Positions 37,870-48,261 of a DNA stretch of 64,000 bases are shown in pieces. Under the pieces are notes generated by a model, which saw only the letters and a list, made by a program, of their open reading frames with translations, did no database searches and had not been told where the DNA came from. A program made the position numbers and the translations under genes. Origin of the DNA: Mycolicibacterium iranicum (GTDB lineage: Bacteria > Actinomycetota > Actinomycetes > Mycobacteriales > Mycobacteriaceae); NCBI RefSeq assembly GCF_001650495.1, contig NZ_LWCS01000014.1, positions 92,005 through 156,004 on the forward strand. Direction: 5' to 3'. Every line of letters starts with the position of its first letter. Positions within the stretch are counted from its first letter, which is position 1.

Positions 37870-38703
37870 GTGACGAGTCCCCATGACCCACGCCCCTGGC
37901 AGCGGCCCGACGACTCGGCTGGCCGGCCCGCGTCGGCGAGCCTGGTGGACCCCGAGGACGATCTACCCTCCGCGAACTACGGCGGCGACTTCGAGACCAC
38001 TGCGATTCCCCGATACGACTCGGCCAAGCCCTCCGAGCCGCAGCCCTTTGCGCTGCTCAACGATCCAGAACCACTGCCGTACGTGCAGCCCACCACAGGC
38101 CTGGCCGCGGGTGCATACGGTGCGACGACGGCCGCGCCCGCCGAGGTCGGCGTCGATCCGGACCGAGGCGCTGACGACCGCAGGGGCACCCAGGATCTCG
38201 GGCTGCTGCTGCTGCGCGTCGCCGTCGGAGCACTGCTCATCGGACACGGTCTGCAGAAGGTGTTCGGCTGGTGGGGTGGTCCCGGCCTCGGAGGCTTCCG
38301 CGACCAGCTCGTCGACGCGGGTTTCCGCAACGCCGACATCCTGTCCTACGTGGCCGCGGGCGGCCAGATCGCCGCGGGTGTGCTGTTGGTGATCGGCCTC
38401 TTCACCCCGATCGCGGCGGCAGGCGCGCTGGGTTACCTCGTCACCGCGACGCTGGCTGAAGTCACGGCCGCGCACAACGACGCGAGGCTCTCGGAGTTTC
38501 TCACCGACGGCCACGAGTACCAGATCGTCCTGCTGTTCGCGGTGGCGGCGATCATCCTGGTCGGGCCCGGCAGGTATGGTCTCGACGCCGGCCGGGGATG
38601 GGCTCGGCGACCGTTCGTCGGTTCGTTCGCGGCACTCATCCTCGGTGTCGGGGCGGGCGTCGCCATCTGGGTCCTGCTCAACGGCGCGAACCCGCTCGGA
38701 TAG
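37870..38703 (+). CDS. doxX: DoxX family membrane protein (Rv3005c-like)
   Basis: The GTG at 37870 gives 277 aa: a hydrophilic N-terminal ~110 residues (DDLPSANYGGDFETTAIPRY), then four membrane segments with GLLLLRVAVGALLIGHGLQK and GLGGFRDQLVDAGF, the DoxX fold. In M. tuberculosis this protein forms a membrane-associated complex with SodA and SseA that links superoxide defence and sulfur metabolism. Upstream frame (from 37303) is antisense to lppZ and was rejected. Divergent from lppZ, 172 bp apart. Confidence 0.9.
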   Translation: MTSPHDPRPWQRPDDSAGRPASASLVDPEDDLPSANYGGDFETTAIPRYDSAKPSEPQPFALLNDPEPLPYVQPTTGLAAGAYGATTAAPAEVGVDPDRGADDRRGTQDLGLLLLRVAVGALLIGHGLQKVFGWWGGPGLGGFRDQLVDAGFRNADILSYVAAGGQIAAGVLLVIGLFTPIAAAGALGYLVTATLAEVTAAHNDARLSEFLTDGHEYQIVLLFAVAAIILVGPGRYGLDAGRGWARRPFVGSFAALILGVGAGVAIWVLLNGANPLG

Positions 38704-38716
38704 GTCCTGTTGCGCC

Positions 38717-39115
38717 CTACTGTTCGTACGGGTTGGGCACCCGTCCGCCGCTGGCTTCGGTCAGCACCGGCAGCGTCGAGAAAGTCACCGCGGGCAACGT
38801 GAACTCGCTTCCGTCACGGCGTCGCGCCACAGCCCACGCCTTACGTCCGAAACGCAGTCCGTCGATCTCGTCCCACGGCACCGTCCGACGGCCGAACAAC
38901 GTGCGCGCGGTGACGGTCTCTCGATCAGCGAGGGTCCGGTAGCGAGCGATCACGATCGACAGCATCACCGGGATCAGCAGCAGTACGACGAACCAGGCCG
39001 GCCCGGCGAACACGAGCGCCGAAAGCCCCAGCGTGAGGAATCCGACGGCAATGTGGGCCATCGGCGAAATCCTGATGACCACGGGGGACGACTCCGGTGC
39101 CGAGGGTTTACGCAT
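38717..39115 (-). CDS. PH-domain membrane protein (Cfp6-like, Rv3004-like)
   Basis: The 132-aa protein has two membrane segments (about 18-55) followed by a bacterial PH-like domain with RRTVPWDEIDGLRFG and SEFTLPAVTFSTLPVL. It matches the Cfp6 type of mycobacterial low-molecular-weight antigen. The role is unknown. It lies between doxX (convergent) and the ilv leader (divergent); its start at 39115 is only about 65 bp from the leader-peptide start, so the ilv promoter lies in that gap. Confidence 0.82.
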   Translation of the reverse strand: MRKPSAPESSPVVIRISPMAHIAVGFLTLGLSALVFAGPAWFVVLLLIPVMLSIVIARYRTLADRETVTARTLFGRRTVPWDEIDGLRFGRKAWAVARRRDGSEFTLPAVTFSTLPVLTEASGGRVPNPYEQ

Positions 39116-39144
39116 GTCGCCATCATGGCATCGTGGTCGGAGAT

Positions 39145-39174
39145 TTGACCTTTACCCAGTTCGGAGGCTACCGT
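39145..39174 (+). promoter_or_regulatory. predicted ilvBNC promoter
   Basis: TTGACC (39145-39150) and TACCGT (39169-39174), with an 18-bp spacer, match a mycobacterial SigA-type promoter (-10 of form TANNNT). The expected start site is about 39180-39183, at or just before the leader-peptide ATG, so the transcript is probably leaderless. Confidence 0.65.
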
Positions 39175-39182
39175 CGTCTGCT

Positions 39183-39248
39183 ATGCAGACCATGCTCGTA
39201 GTAATTGGGTTGCGCGTTGATGCCGCGCTGGCCCTCTTTCGGGCATAG
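39183..39248 (+). CDS. ilv leader peptide (attenuation)
   Basis: The 21-codon frame reads MQTMLVVIGLRVDAALALFR plus A. Eight of 21 residues are Leu, Val or Ile, including a run Leu-Val-Val-Ile written with the rare codons GTA GTA ATT. No Shine-Dalgarno site precedes it, which fits a leaderless start. The product should have no function of its own: the speed at which a ribosome reads the run would report branched-chain aminoacyl-tRNA levels to the downstream hairpins. Confidence 0.85.
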   Translation: MQTMLVVIGLRVDAALALFRA

Positions 39249-39304
39249 CACAACAGCATCGACGCGCAACCCTCGTACAGCCGCTGGCTGGCCGGGGGTT
39301 TTTT
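39210..39304 (+). promoter_or_regulatory. ilvBNC attenuator: competing hairpins and intrinsic terminator
   Basis: Segment 1 (39210-39223, TTGCGCGTTGATGC, inside the leader peptide) pairs with segment 2 (39256-39269) through 14 bases with one G-U pair. The terminator hairpin runs 39268-39300 (outer AACCCTCG/CGGGGGTT, inner CAGCC/GGCTG) and is followed by TTTTTT ending at 39304. Segment 2 and the terminator's left arm share two bases. The precise antiterminator pairing was not resolved by eye. Confidence 0.8.
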
Positions 39305-39361
39305 GTTGCCCCAGCACCGATTTGAGAAGATCGCACCGACCGAGAAGGACCAGAGGACACC

Positions 39362-41233
39362 GTGAGCGCACCCACCACGCGACCGCCCGAGCAGTCGGCG
39401 ACCCCGACGAACGGGACAGCGACCGCCGCGAAGGACAACTCCGCGACGGCCCAGGCGCAAGCCACTCGCCAGCCGAATTCCGTTGCCCCGCACCAACTCA
39501 CCGGAGCACAAGCGGTTATTCGCTCCCTTGAGGAACTCGGTGTCGACGTCATTTTCGGTATCCCCGGCGGCGCCGTGCTGCCGGTCTACGACCCGCTGTT
39601 CGACTCGCAGCAGCTGCGCCACGTGCTGGTGCGCCACGAGCAGGGCGGTGGTCACGCGGCCAGTGGCTACGCCCATGCGACAGGTCGGGTCGGGGTCTGC
39701 ATGGCGACCTCGGGTCCCGGGGCCACCAATCTGGTGACACCCCTGGCCGATGCCTACATGGACTCCATCCCGGTGGTGGCGATCACCGGCCAGGTCGGCC
39801 GGTCCCTCATCGGCACCGACGCATTCCAGGAAGCCGACATCTCCGGCATCACGATGCCGGTGACCAAACACAACTTCCTGGTCCGCAATGGTGACGACAT
39901 CGCGCGCGTCATCGCCGAGGCATTCCACATCGCGCAGAGCGGCAGGCCCGGGCCGGTGCTCGTCGACATCCCCAAGGACGTGCTGCAGGGCGAGTGCACT
40001 TTCGCCTGGCCGCCGCAGTTCGAGCTGCCCGGCTACAAACCCAACACCAAGCCGCACAACCGGCAGATCCGCGAAGCTGCCAAGCTCATCGCCGAAGCGC
40101 GCAAACCGGTGCTCTACGTCGGTGGCGGCGTCATCCGCGGCGAAGCTTCCGAACAGCTGCTCGAGCTCGCCGAGCTGACCGGCATCCCGGTGGTCACCAC
40201 GTTGATGGCGCGGGGCGCGTTCCCCGACAGCCACCCGCAGAATCTCGGTATGCCCGGTATGCACGGCACCGTGGCCGCGGTGGCGGCGCTGCAGCGCAGC
40301 GACTTGCTGATCGCGTTGGGCACCCGCTTCGACGACCGGGTGACGGGCAAGCTGGATTCGTTCGCGCCGGAGGCCAAGGTCATCCACGCCGACATCGACC
40401 CCGCCGAGATCGGCAAGAACCGCCACGCCGACGTTCCGATCGTGGGCGATGTCAAGAACGTGATCACCGACCTGGTCGAGGCATTGCGCCGCGACGGTAC
40501 AACCGTCGACGTCGACGGCTGGCGGGAATACCTGCGCGGTATCCAGTCGACTTATCCGCTGAGCTACGGCCCGCAGAGTGACGGCAGTCTGAGCCCGGAG
40601 TATGTGATCGAGACGCTGGGCAAGATGGCCGGCCCTGATGCGGTGTACGTCGCCGGCGTGGGGCAGCACCAGATGTGGGCGGCGCAGTTCATCTCCTACG
40701 AGAAGCCCAAGACGTGGCTGAACTCCGGTGGGCTCGGCACGATGGGCTTCGCGGTTCCCGCGGCGCTGGGCGCCAAGATGGGGCGCCCTGAGGCCGAGGT
40801 GTGGGCCATCGACGGTGACGGCTGCTTCCAGATGACCAACCAGGAGCTGGCGACCTGCGCCATCGAGGGTGTGCCGATCAAGGTCGCGGTGATCAACAAC
40901 GGCAACCTGGGCATGGTCCGGCAGTGGCAGACGCTGTTCTACGAAGAGCGGTACAGCCAAACGGATTTGGCCACGCACACCCGTCGCATCCCTGACTTCG
41001 TGAAGCTGTCGGAGGCGTTGGGATGCGTCGGATTGCGTTGCGAGCGTGCTGAAGACGTCGCCGATGTCATCGCCCAGGCGCGTGCCATCAACGACCGCCC
41101 CGTGGTCGTCGAGTTCGTTGTCGGCGCAGACGCCCAGGTGTGGCCGATGGTGGCCGCAGGCACCAGCAATGATGAGATTCAAGCGGCACGCGGCATCCGC
41201 CCGCTGTTCGACAACGAAGAGGGACACGCATAA
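39362..41233 (+). CDS. ilvB: acetolactate synthase, large subunit
   Basis: The 623-aa TPP/FAD enzyme catalyses the first common step to valine and leucine (and acetohydroxybutyrate for isoleucine). It has the N-terminal ALS region [15 protein letters not shown] with catalytic Glu in [13 protein letters not shown], and the TPP motif beginning [13 protein letters not shown]. It carries a ~35-residue low-complexity N-terminal extension rich in Thr/Ala/Pro. It starts at GTG 39362, with GAAGGACCAGAGGA upstream. It is the first structural gene after the attenuator; ilvN overlaps by one base. Confidence 0.97.
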   Translation: MSAPTTRPPEQSATPTNGTATAAKDNSATAQAQATRQPNSVAPHQLTGAQAVIRSLEELGVDVIFGIPGGAVLPVYDPLFDSQQLRHVLVRHEQGGGHAASGYAHATGRVGVCMATSGPGATNLVTPLADAYMDSIPVVAITGQVGRSLIGTDAFQEADISGITMPVTKHNFLVRNGDDIARVIAEAFHIAQSGRPGPVLVDIPKDVLQGECTFAWPPQFELPGYKPNTKPHNRQIREAAKLIAEARKPVLYVGGGVIRGEASEQLLELAELTGIPVVTTLMARGAFPDSHPQNLGMPGMHGTVAAVAALQRSDLLIALGTRFDDRVTGKLDSFAPEAKVIHADIDPAEIGKNRHADVPIVGDVKNVITDLVEALRRDGTTVDVDGWREYLRGIQSTYPLSYGPQSDGSLSPEYVIETLGKMAGPDAVYVAGVGQHQMWAAQFISYEKPKTWLNSGGLGTMGFAVPAALGAKMGRPEAEVWAIDGDGCFQMTNQELATCAIEGVPIKVAVINNGNLGMVRQWQTLFYEERYSQTDLATHTRRIPDFVKLSEALGCVGLRCERAEDVADVIAQARAINDRPVVVEFVVGADAQVWPMVAAGTSNDEIQAARGIRPLFDNEEGHA

Positions 41234-41733
41234 TGGCCACCACGCACACCCTGTCGGTGCTCGTCGAGGACAAACCCGGTGTCCTTGCCCGCGTGGCGTC
41301 GCTCTTTTCCCGGCGCGGGTACAACATCCAGTCGCTGGCCGTCGGAGCCACCGAACACAAGGACCTTTCGCGGATGACCATCGTCGTCGACGTCGAGGAG
41401 TCCCCGCTGGAGCAGATCACCAAGCAGCTGAACAAGCTGATCAACGTGATCAAGATCGTCGAGCAGGACGAGGAGAACTCCGTCTCCCGTGAACTCGCGC
41501 TTATCAAGGTCCGCACCGATGCCACCACCCGTGGCCAGGTCATCGAGGCGGTCAATCTCTTCCGCGCCAAGGTCGTCGACGTCTCCACAGAGTCACTGAC
41601 CGTCGAGGCCACTGGCACACCTGAAAAGATCGAGGCGCTGTTGCGTGTTCTCGAGCCCTATGGGGTCCGCGAGATCGTCCAGTCCGGTGTGGTGTCGCTG
41701 TCTCGCGGCCCGCGCGGGATCAGTACGAAGTAG
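41233..41733 (+). CDS. ilvN: acetolactate synthase, small regulatory subunit
   Basis: The 166-aa protein has an N-terminal ACT domain (TLSVLVEDKPGVLARVASLF) that binds valine for feedback inhibition and a C-terminal ALS_ss-type domain (ELALIKVRTDATTRGQ). The ATG shares its A with the ilvB TAA stop, giving translational coupling and near-equal synthesis of the two subunits. Confidence 0.96.
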   Translation: MATTHTLSVLVEDKPGVLARVASLFSRRGYNIQSLAVGATEHKDLSRMTIVVDVEESPLEQITKQLNKLINVIKIVEQDEENSVSRELALIKVRTDATTRGQVIEAVNLFRAKVVDVSTESLTVEATGTPEKIEALLRVLEPYGVREIVQSGVVSLSRGPRGISTK

Positions 41734-41735
41734 TC

Positions 41736-41778
41736 ACCGAAAAGCTCGGTAACCGAAAAGCTCAGTAACCGAAAAGCG
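41736..41778 (+). repeat. 16-bp tandem repeat between ilvN and ilvC
   Basis: Units ACCGAAAAGCTC(G/A)GTA at 41736-41751 and 41752-41767 are followed by a third partial copy (ACCGAAAAGCG) at 41768-41778. The repeat starts just after the ilvN stop and ends ahead of the ilvC ribosome site. No hairpin is obvious. Confidence 0.88.
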
Positions 41779-41782
41779 ATGA

Positions 41783-42817
<1,035 letters not shown>

Positions 42818-42826
42818 TTCTTGTGA

Positions 42827-42871
42827 TTTCGGCGTGCGCGGTCGCGCTCAGCGCGACTGCGCACGCCGAAA
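42827..42871. terminator. long GC-rich hairpin after ilvC
   Basis: Arms 42827-42847 and 42851-42871 (outer part TTTCGGCGTGCGC/GCGCACGCCGAAA) pair through 21 bases with one mismatch and a 3-base loop. It starts 9 bp after the ilvC stop and has no T-run, the form often reported for mycobacterial terminators. It shares GCCGAAAC with the palindrome at 17-77. Confidence 0.75.
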
Positions 42872-42898
42872 CCGCTGAGATCGGTACCCTCGGTGAGC

Positions 42899-43525
42899 AT
42901 GACGGGCACTGATACGCCGGGCGCCGCCCTGCTGGCACGTGCGGGCGGTATTCGCGGGCTGGTCTATTCGGCTGTTCCGGTGGTCGTGTTCGCGGCGCTC
43001 AATGCGCTCGCTGGTTTGACGCCGGCGCTGATCGCGGCCGTAGGCGTCGGGGCACTCGTGCTGACATGGCAGCTGGTGCGCCGTGAATCGACCCGGCCGG
43101 CACTGTTCGCCTTCGCGGGGATCGCGGTGGGCGCCGGCTTCGCCCTCGTCACCGGGCAGGCCAAAGACTTCTACCTGCCGGGCATCTGGATGTATCTCGC
43201 GATGGCGGTCGTCTTCACGGTGTCAGTGGTGGTGGGACGCCCGCTGGTCGGTGTGGGGTGGGCGTGGATGACCGGCCGCGACGACACCTGGCGGCGGACC
43301 CGGCGGGTACGGATGGCGTTCGACCTCGTCACGCTGATGATGGCCGCGGTATCGGCGACACGGTTCGCGGTGCAGTTCTACCTTTACGACACCGACCAGG
43401 AAGGCATGCTGGCGGTGGCGCGGATCGCGATGGGGTGGCCCATCTTTCTGGTGACGTCGGCTTTCATCTATCTTGCGATCCGCACCGCGATGCGTAGGCT
43501 GCCGCGCGGCGGCGACCCTGCCTAG
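42899..43525 (+). CDS. DUF3159-like integral membrane protein
   Basis: The ~208-aa protein has five or six hydrophobic segments (LVYSAVPVVVFAALNAL, ALIAAVGVGALVLTW, FAFAGIAVGAGFALVTG, MYLAMAVVFTVSVVVG, and a C-terminal pair) with a conserved-looking cytoplasmic loop WMTGRDDTWRRTRRVRMAF. I think it belongs to the DUF3159 family of actinobacterial membrane proteins; no function is known. GTG at 42893 and ATG at 42899 are equally possible starts. It converges on wrbA with a 4-bp overlap. Confidence 0.75.
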   Translation: MTGTDTPGAALLARAGGIRGLVYSAVPVVVFAALNALAGLTPALIAAVGVGALVLTWQLVRRESTRPALFAFAGIAVGAGFALVTGQAKDFYLPGIWMYLAMAVVFTVSVVVGRPLVGVGWAWMTGRDDTWRRTRRVRMAFDLVTLMMAAVSATRFAVQFYLYDTDQEGMLAVARIAMGWPIFLVTSAFIYLAIRTAMRRLPRGGDPA

Positions 43526-44118
43526 TCGAGGCGGTCGGCCACGCTGACGACGCGCCGAGCCAAGTGGTCGAGCGCCGCCAGTGTCGCATCGTCGAGCTCG
43601 TTGCGATTCTCCGAACCGGTCACATGCCCGACGCCGTATGGGTTTCCGTCGGCGAACTTCACGCCGTCGGTGTAGCCGGGCGGCACGATGATGCCACCGA
43701 AATGCATGAGCGAGATGTAGAGCGTGAGCAGCGTGGTCTCCTGGCCGCCGTGCGCTGTCTGCGAGGATGTGAACCCCGCGTAGACCTTGTCCGCCAGTTG
43801 ACCCTTGGCCCACAGCCCGCCCAGAGAGTCGATGAAGTTGCGGAACTGAGAGGCGGTGTTGCCGAATCGGGTGGGGGAGCCGAAGATCACCGCATCCGCC
43901 CACACGATGTCGTCTCCGGTGGCAGCTGGAAGATCCTTGGTCGCTTCGTAATTGGCCGACCAAGCCGGATTGTTCGCGAACGACTCGGGATCACGCGTCT
44001 CCGCGATGTGGCGCACCCGCACCTCGGCCCCCGCATCCTCTGCTGCCGCGGCGACCCGCGTCGCCATCGCCGTGCCGTGTCCCGTTGCCGAGTAGTAGAT
44101 GACCGCCAGTTTCGTCAT
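43522..44118 (-). CDS. wrbA: NAD(P)H:quinone oxidoreductase, WrbA type
   Basis: The 198-aa flavodoxin-fold protein has the FMN phosphate loop AVIYYSATGHGTAMA, then GSPTRFGNTASQFRNFID and FTSSQTAHGGQETTLL, the WrbA-specific isoalloxazine-contacting loops. It performs two-electron reduction of quinones, avoiding semiquinone radicals. ATG at 44118. Overlaps the preceding membrane protein's stop by 4 bp (convergent). Confidence 0.93.
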   Translation of the reverse strand: MTKLAVIYYSATGHGTAMATRVAAAAEDAGAEVRVRHIAETRDPESFANNPAWSANYEATKDLPAATGDDIVWADAVIFGSPTRFGNTASQFRNFIDSLGGLWAKGQLADKVYAGFTSSQTAHGGQETTLLTLYISLMHFGGIIVPPGYTDGVKFADGNPYGVGHVTGSENRNELDDATLAALDHLARRVVSVADRLD

Positions 44119-44140
44119 ACCGGCAGCCTACCCACGTGGT

Positions 44141-44183
44141 TTCGGTGCAGCCCCTCAATGCGGGGTGGACTGAGTACACCGAA
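44141..44183. other. hairpin between wrbA and the oxidoreductase gene
   Basis: TTCGGTG (44141-44147) pairs with CACCGAA (44177-44183), enclosing CCCC/GGGG (44151-44165). It follows the oxidoreductase stop directly on the reverse strand and lies upstream of wrbA. It could end the oxidoreductase transcript; no T-run. Confidence 0.5.
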
Positions 44184-44184
44184 G

Positions 44185-45633
44185 TCACGGGAACAGCGGT
44201 GGCAGTTCCTTGATCCCGAACTCCCGCTTGAGCACTGTGCGGGCGGCGTAGAAGCCGGCCATTCCGTGCACTCCGCCACCGGGTGGCGTCGCCGAAGAGC
44301 ACAGGTAGGTCTTCGGAATGGGCGTGGCCCACGGATTCCACCGCAACGCCGGCCCTGTCAGCGCGCTGAACATGTTGTTGCCGCCGACGCCGATGTCACC
44401 GCCGACGAGATTGGCGTTGTGGTCTGACAACCGGGCGGCGGGCGCGCTGCGCACGCCGACCACGATGTCCCGGAAGCCTGGCGCGAAGCGTTCGAAGAGC
44501 CCGATGACGGTCTCGGACATGTCCACCGTCGACCCTGCGGGAACATGGGCGTAGGTCCACAGCGGGCGCCGACCTTGCGGATCCACACGGGTCGGATCGG
44601 CGAGATGGGGGAGGGCGGCGAGCACCATCGGCCATTCGGGGTGGCGGCCGTGCGCGATCTCATCCTCGGCCAATGCCATCGTCGTTCGATCCCCGCCGAG
44701 ATGTAGCGTCGGTGCGTGGGTCAAACGTCCGTCGCGCCAGGGGATTTCGTCGGAGAGTACGAAGTCCACCTTCGCCACGCCGGGGCCGTAGCGGTAGCGG
44801 CGCAGCGTTCTCGCGTAGCCGGCGGGCATCTGGTCGCCGTAGATCCGCAGCAGCGCTGTCGGGGCGGTGTCGTAGAGAACCACGCCCGAGGGCGGGTCCG
44901 TCACTTCCTCGCCGAGCACCAGTTCGCCGCCGTGGGCGCGCAGATCGGCCACCAGTGCGTCGGGGATCGCCTGGGAGCCACCGACCGGTATGGGCCAGCC
45001 CACCGCGTGCGCCAGCGTGGCCAGCATGATCCCCGCACCGGCGGACACCAGCGACGGCATGCGCGAAATGGTATGGGCTGCAACGCCAGTGAACAGGGCG
45101 CGGGCATCCTCGCCCTTGAGGCTGCCCCATGCCGGGCTTCCCTGCGCCAGCAACCGCGGCGCCACCCGCAGAGCCGCAGAGATGCTGGGAGGGATCGAGC
45201 GCTTGTCGCCCAACAGCAGCCCGACGACGCCGTCGCAGTCAGCCGCGAGCGGACCCAGCAGCCTGCGCCAGGACTCGCCGTCGGCGAGCTCGTCGCATGT
45301 GCGCTCGAGGTCGCGGTAACCAATGGCGGACCCGCCGCCCGGCAGCGGGTTTCCATACGAGATCTCCGGGACTGCCAGCTTCACACCTCGTGCCGGTAGA
45401 TCGAAGGCGGCAAAGAACGGTGATGCCAGTGCCAGCGGGTGCACCGCCGAGCAGATGTCGTGGGAGACCCCGGTGAACTCCGGGTCGGGCAGGGTGCGCG
45501 CCCCGCCACCGAAGGTGGGCTGCGCCTCGACGACGCGCACCGAAACACCTGCTCGGGCGCAGATCACTGCAGCCGACAACCCGTTGGGCCCACTCCCGAC
45601 GACGGTCATTTCCACGTGCCCATTAGAGCCCAT
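44185..45633 (-). CDS. FAD-dependent oxidoreductase, phytoene-desaturase-like (Rv2997-like)
   Basis: The 482-aa flavoprotein opens with the Rossmann FAD motif [19 protein letters not shown] and ends with a second FAD contact region [12 protein letters not shown]. The overall plan is that of phytoene dehydrogenase/CrtI-like amino-oxidase-fold proteins that act on lipophilic substrates. The M. tuberculosis counterpart is Rv2997. No carotenoid genes are nearby, so the substrate is open. Divergent from serA, with only 14 bp between the two starts, so promoters overlap coding DNA or the transcripts are leaderless. Confidence 0.87.
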   Translation of the reverse strand: MGSNGHVEMTVVGSGPNGLSAAVICARAGVSVRVVEAQPTFGGGARTLPDPEFTGVSHDICSAVHPLALASPFFAAFDLPARGVKLAVPEISYGNPLPGGGSAIGYRDLERTCDELADGESWRRLLGPLAADCDGVVGLLLGDKRSIPPSISAALRVAPRLLAQGSPAWGSLKGEDARALFTGVAAHTISRMPSLVSAGAGIMLATLAHAVGWPIPVGGSQAIPDALVADLRAHGGELVLGEEVTDPPSGVVLYDTAPTALLRIYGDQMPAGYARTLRRYRYGPGVAKVDFVLSDEIPWRDGRLTHAPTLHLGGDRTTMALAEDEIAHGRHPEWPMVLAALPHLADPTRVDPQGRRPLWTYAHVPAGSTVDMSETVIGLFERFAPGFRDIVVGVRSAPAARLSDHNANLVGGDIGVGGNNMFSALTGPALRWNPWATPIPKTYLCSSATPPGGGVHGMAGFYAARTVLKREFGIKELPPLFP

Positions 45634-45647
45634 TAGGCTGAGGCCTC

Positions 45648-47234
45648 GTGAGTCTTCCTGTTGTACTGATCGCCGACAAACTGGCCCAATCGACGGTGGA
45701 AGCCCTGGGCGACCAGGTGGAGGTCCGCTGGGTCGACGGCCCGGACCGAGAAAAGCTGCTCGCCGCGGTGGTCGACGCCGATGCGCTGCTCGTGCGCTCA
45801 GCCACGACAGTCGATGCCGAGGTGCTCGCCGCAGCTCCCAAACTCAAGATCGTGGCGCGCGCAGGCGTCGGGCTGGACAATGTCGACGTCGACGCCGCCA
45901 CGGCGCGCGGCGTTCTGGTCGTCAACGCGCCGACATCGAACATCCACAGCGCGGCCGAGCATGCGCTGGCGCTGCTGCTGTCCACGGCCCGTCAGATCCC
46001 CGCTGCCGACGCGTCGCTGCGTGAGCACACCTGGAAGCGATCCTCCTTCTCGGGCACCGAGATCTTCGGCAAGACGGTGGGCGTGGTGGGCCTCGGCCGC
46101 ATCGGCCAGCTCGTCGCCCAGCGGCTGGCCGCCTTCGGTGCTCACATCACCGCCTACGACCCTTACGTCTCCCATGCACGCGCCGCCCAGTTGGGAATCG
46201 AGCTGCTGACGCTCGATGAGCTGCTCAGCCGCGCCGACTTCATCTCGGTGCACCTGCCCAAAACGAAGGAGACCGCCGGACTCATCGGCAAGGAGGCGCT
46301 GGCCAAGACCAAGCCGGGCGTCATCATCGTCAACGCCGCCCGTGGCGGCCTGATCGACGAGGCCGCGCTCGCGGACGCGATCACCAGCGGCCACGTCCGC
46401 GGCGCAGGTCTGGACGTGTTCTCCACCGAGCCGTGCACCGACAGCCCGCTCTTCGAGCTGCCCCAGGTCGTCGTCACGCCGCACCTGGGTGCGTCGACCG
46501 CCGAGGCTCAGGACCGCGCCGGCACCGATGTCGCCGCGAGCGTGAAACTCGCGCTGGCAGGGGAGTTCGTGCCCGACGCCGTCAATGTCGGTGGCGGTGT
46601 GGTGGGCGAAGAGGTCGCGCCTTGGCTTGACCTGGTGCGAAAGCTCGGGTTGCTCGTCGGAGCGCTGTCTGCGGAGCTGCCCACCAATCTCTGCGTACAG
46701 GTCCGCGGTGAACTGGCCTCCGAAGAGGTGGAGGTTCTGCGCCTTTCGGCACTTCGCGGCCTCTTCTCCGCCGTCATCGAGGATCAGGTGACGTTCGTCA
46801 ACGCGCCGGCGTTGGCGGCCGAGCGGGGTGTCGAGGCCTCGATCGACAGCGAGTCCGAGAGCCCCAATCACCGCAGCGTCGTCGACGTCCGCGCGGTCTC
46901 TGCCGACGGTTCCACGGTCAACGTCTCCGGCACGCTGTCGGGTCCGCAACTGGTGGAGAAGATCGTCCAGATCAACGGCCGCAACCTGGATCTGCGTGCC
47001 GAGGGCGTCAACCTCATCATCAACTACGACGACCAGCCGGGCGCACTCGGCAAGATCGGCACCCTTCTCGGTGGCGCGGCCGTCAACATCCTTGCCGCGC
47101 AACTCAGCCAGGACGCTGACGGCGAGGGCGCGACGATCATGCTGCGGCTGGACCGCGAGGTCCCCCAGGACGTGCTCGCCGCGATCGGTCGCGATGTCAA
47201 TGCTCTGACCCTGGAAGTGGTTGACCTGTCATGA
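45648..47234 (+). CDS. serA: D-3-phosphoglycerate dehydrogenase
   Basis: The 528-aa enzyme starts serine synthesis. The NAD motif is [16 protein letters not shown], the substrate arginine lies in [10 protein letters not shown], and the catalytic His is in VTPHLGAST. It is the long mycobacterial form with an intervening allosteric (ASB) domain before the C-terminal ACT domain ([19 protein letters not shown]) that binds serine. GTG start, translationally coupled to leuB by an ATGA overlap. Confidence 0.96.
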   Translation: MSLPVVLIADKLAQSTVEALGDQVEVRWVDGPDREKLLAAVVDADALLVRSATTVDAEVLAAAPKLKIVARAGVGLDNVDVDAATARGVLVVNAPTSNIHSAAEHALALLLSTARQIPAADASLREHTWKRSSFSGTEIFGKTVGVVGLGRIGQLVAQRLAAFGAHITAYDPYVSHARAAQLGIELLTLDELLSRADFISVHLPKTKETAGLIGKEALAKTKPGVIIVNAARGGLIDEAALADAITSGHVRGAGLDVFSTEPCTDSPLFELPQVVVTPHLGASTAEAQDRAGTDVAASVKLALAGEFVPDAVNVGGGVVGEEVAPWLDLVRKLGLLVGALSAELPTNLCVQVRGELASEEVEVLRLSALRGLFSAVIEDQVTFVNAPALAAERGVEASIDSESESPNHRSVVDVRAVSADGSTVNVSGTLSGPQLVEKIVQINGRNLDLRAEGVNLIINYDDQPGALGKIGTLLGGAAVNILAAQLSQDADGEGATIMLRLDREVPQDVLAAIGRDVNALTLEVVDLS

Positions 47235-48241
47235 GACTCGCAGTCATCGCCGGCGACGGCATCGGACCGGAAGTCGTCGGCGAAGCGCTGAAGGTGCTCG
47301 ACGCGGTCCTGCCCGGCGTGGAGAAGAACGAATACGACCTCGGCGCGCGGCAGTACCACAAGACCGGCGAGGTGCTCCCGGACTCGGTGCTCGACGAGTT
47401 GAAGGGCTTCGACGCGATCCTTCTCGGCGCCATCGGTGACCCGTCGGTGCCCAGCGGGCTGCTGGAGCGGGGTCTGTTGCTGCGCATCCGGTTCGAACTC
47501 GACCACCACATCAATCTGCGTCCCGGTCGGCTGTATCCGGGGGTGCAGAGCCCGCTCGCCGGCAATCCGGAGATCGATTTCGTTGTCGTCCGCGAGGGTA
47601 CCGAGGGGCCCTACACCGGCAACGGTGGCGCCATCCGGGTCGGCACGCCGCACGAAATCGCCACTGAGGTCAGCGTGAACACCGCTTACGGCGTGCGGCG
47701 CGTGGTCCAGGATGCGTTCGGCCGGGCCGTGCAGCGGCGCAAGCATCTGACTCTGGTGCACAAGAACAACGTGCTGACCAATGCCGGTTCGCTGTGGTGG
47801 CGTACGGTACAGGCGGTCGCCCCCGAATATCCGGATGTCGAGATCGCGTACCAGCATGTCGATGCGGCGACCATTCACATGGTCACCGACCCGGGCCGGT
47901 TCGACGTCATCGTCACCGACAACCTGTTCGGGGACATCATCACCGATCTCGCCGCCGCCGTCTGCGGCGGCATCGGGCTGGCGGCCAGCGGCAACATTGA
48001 TGCCACGCTGACGAATCCGTCGATGTTCGAGCCCGTGCACGGCAGCGCCCCCGACATCGCGGGCCAGGGCATCGCCGATCCGACGGCCGCGATCATGTCG
48101 GTATCGCTGCTGTTGGCGCATATGGCTGAGTTCGACGCGGCGGCGCGGGTGGACAACGCGGTCGCGGAGCACCTCGCCACCCGGGGCGAGACGAAGCTGT
48201 CGACCGCGCAGGTCGGCGAGCGGATTCTCGGGAAGCTGTAG
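47231..48241 (+). CDS. leuB: 3-isopropylmalate dehydrogenase
   Basis: The 336-aa beta-decarboxylating dehydrogenase has [15 protein letters not shown] at the start, the substrate loop [12 protein letters not shown], the catalytic Lys in VHKNNVLT, the metal Asp in [13 protein letters not shown], and the NAD loop [14 protein letters not shown]. It performs the third step of leucine synthesis, after leuCD further along this window. The start overlaps the serA stop. Confidence 0.96.
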   Translation: MRLAVIAGDGIGPEVVGEALKVLDAVLPGVEKNEYDLGARQYHKTGEVLPDSVLDELKGFDAILLGAIGDPSVPSGLLERGLLLRIRFELDHHINLRPGRLYPGVQSPLAGNPEIDFVVVREGTEGPYTGNGGAIRVGTPHEIATEVSVNTAYGVRRVVQDAFGRAVQRRKHLTLVHKNNVLTNAGSLWWRTVQAVAPEYPDVEIAYQHVDAATIHMVTDPGRFDVIVTDNLFGDIITDLAAAVCGGIGLAASGNIDATLTNPSMFEPVHGSAPDIAGQGIADPTAAIMSVSLLLAHMAEFDAAARVDNAVAEHLATRGETKLSTAQVGERILGKL

Positions 48242-48261
48242 TCATCGCGGCGCTCGCGTCT

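Noticed and set aside
41736..41778. Possible CRISPR or protein-binding iteron set
   Set aside because: Units are adjacent without spacers and too few for a CRISPR; an iteron role is unlikely inside the ilv operon.
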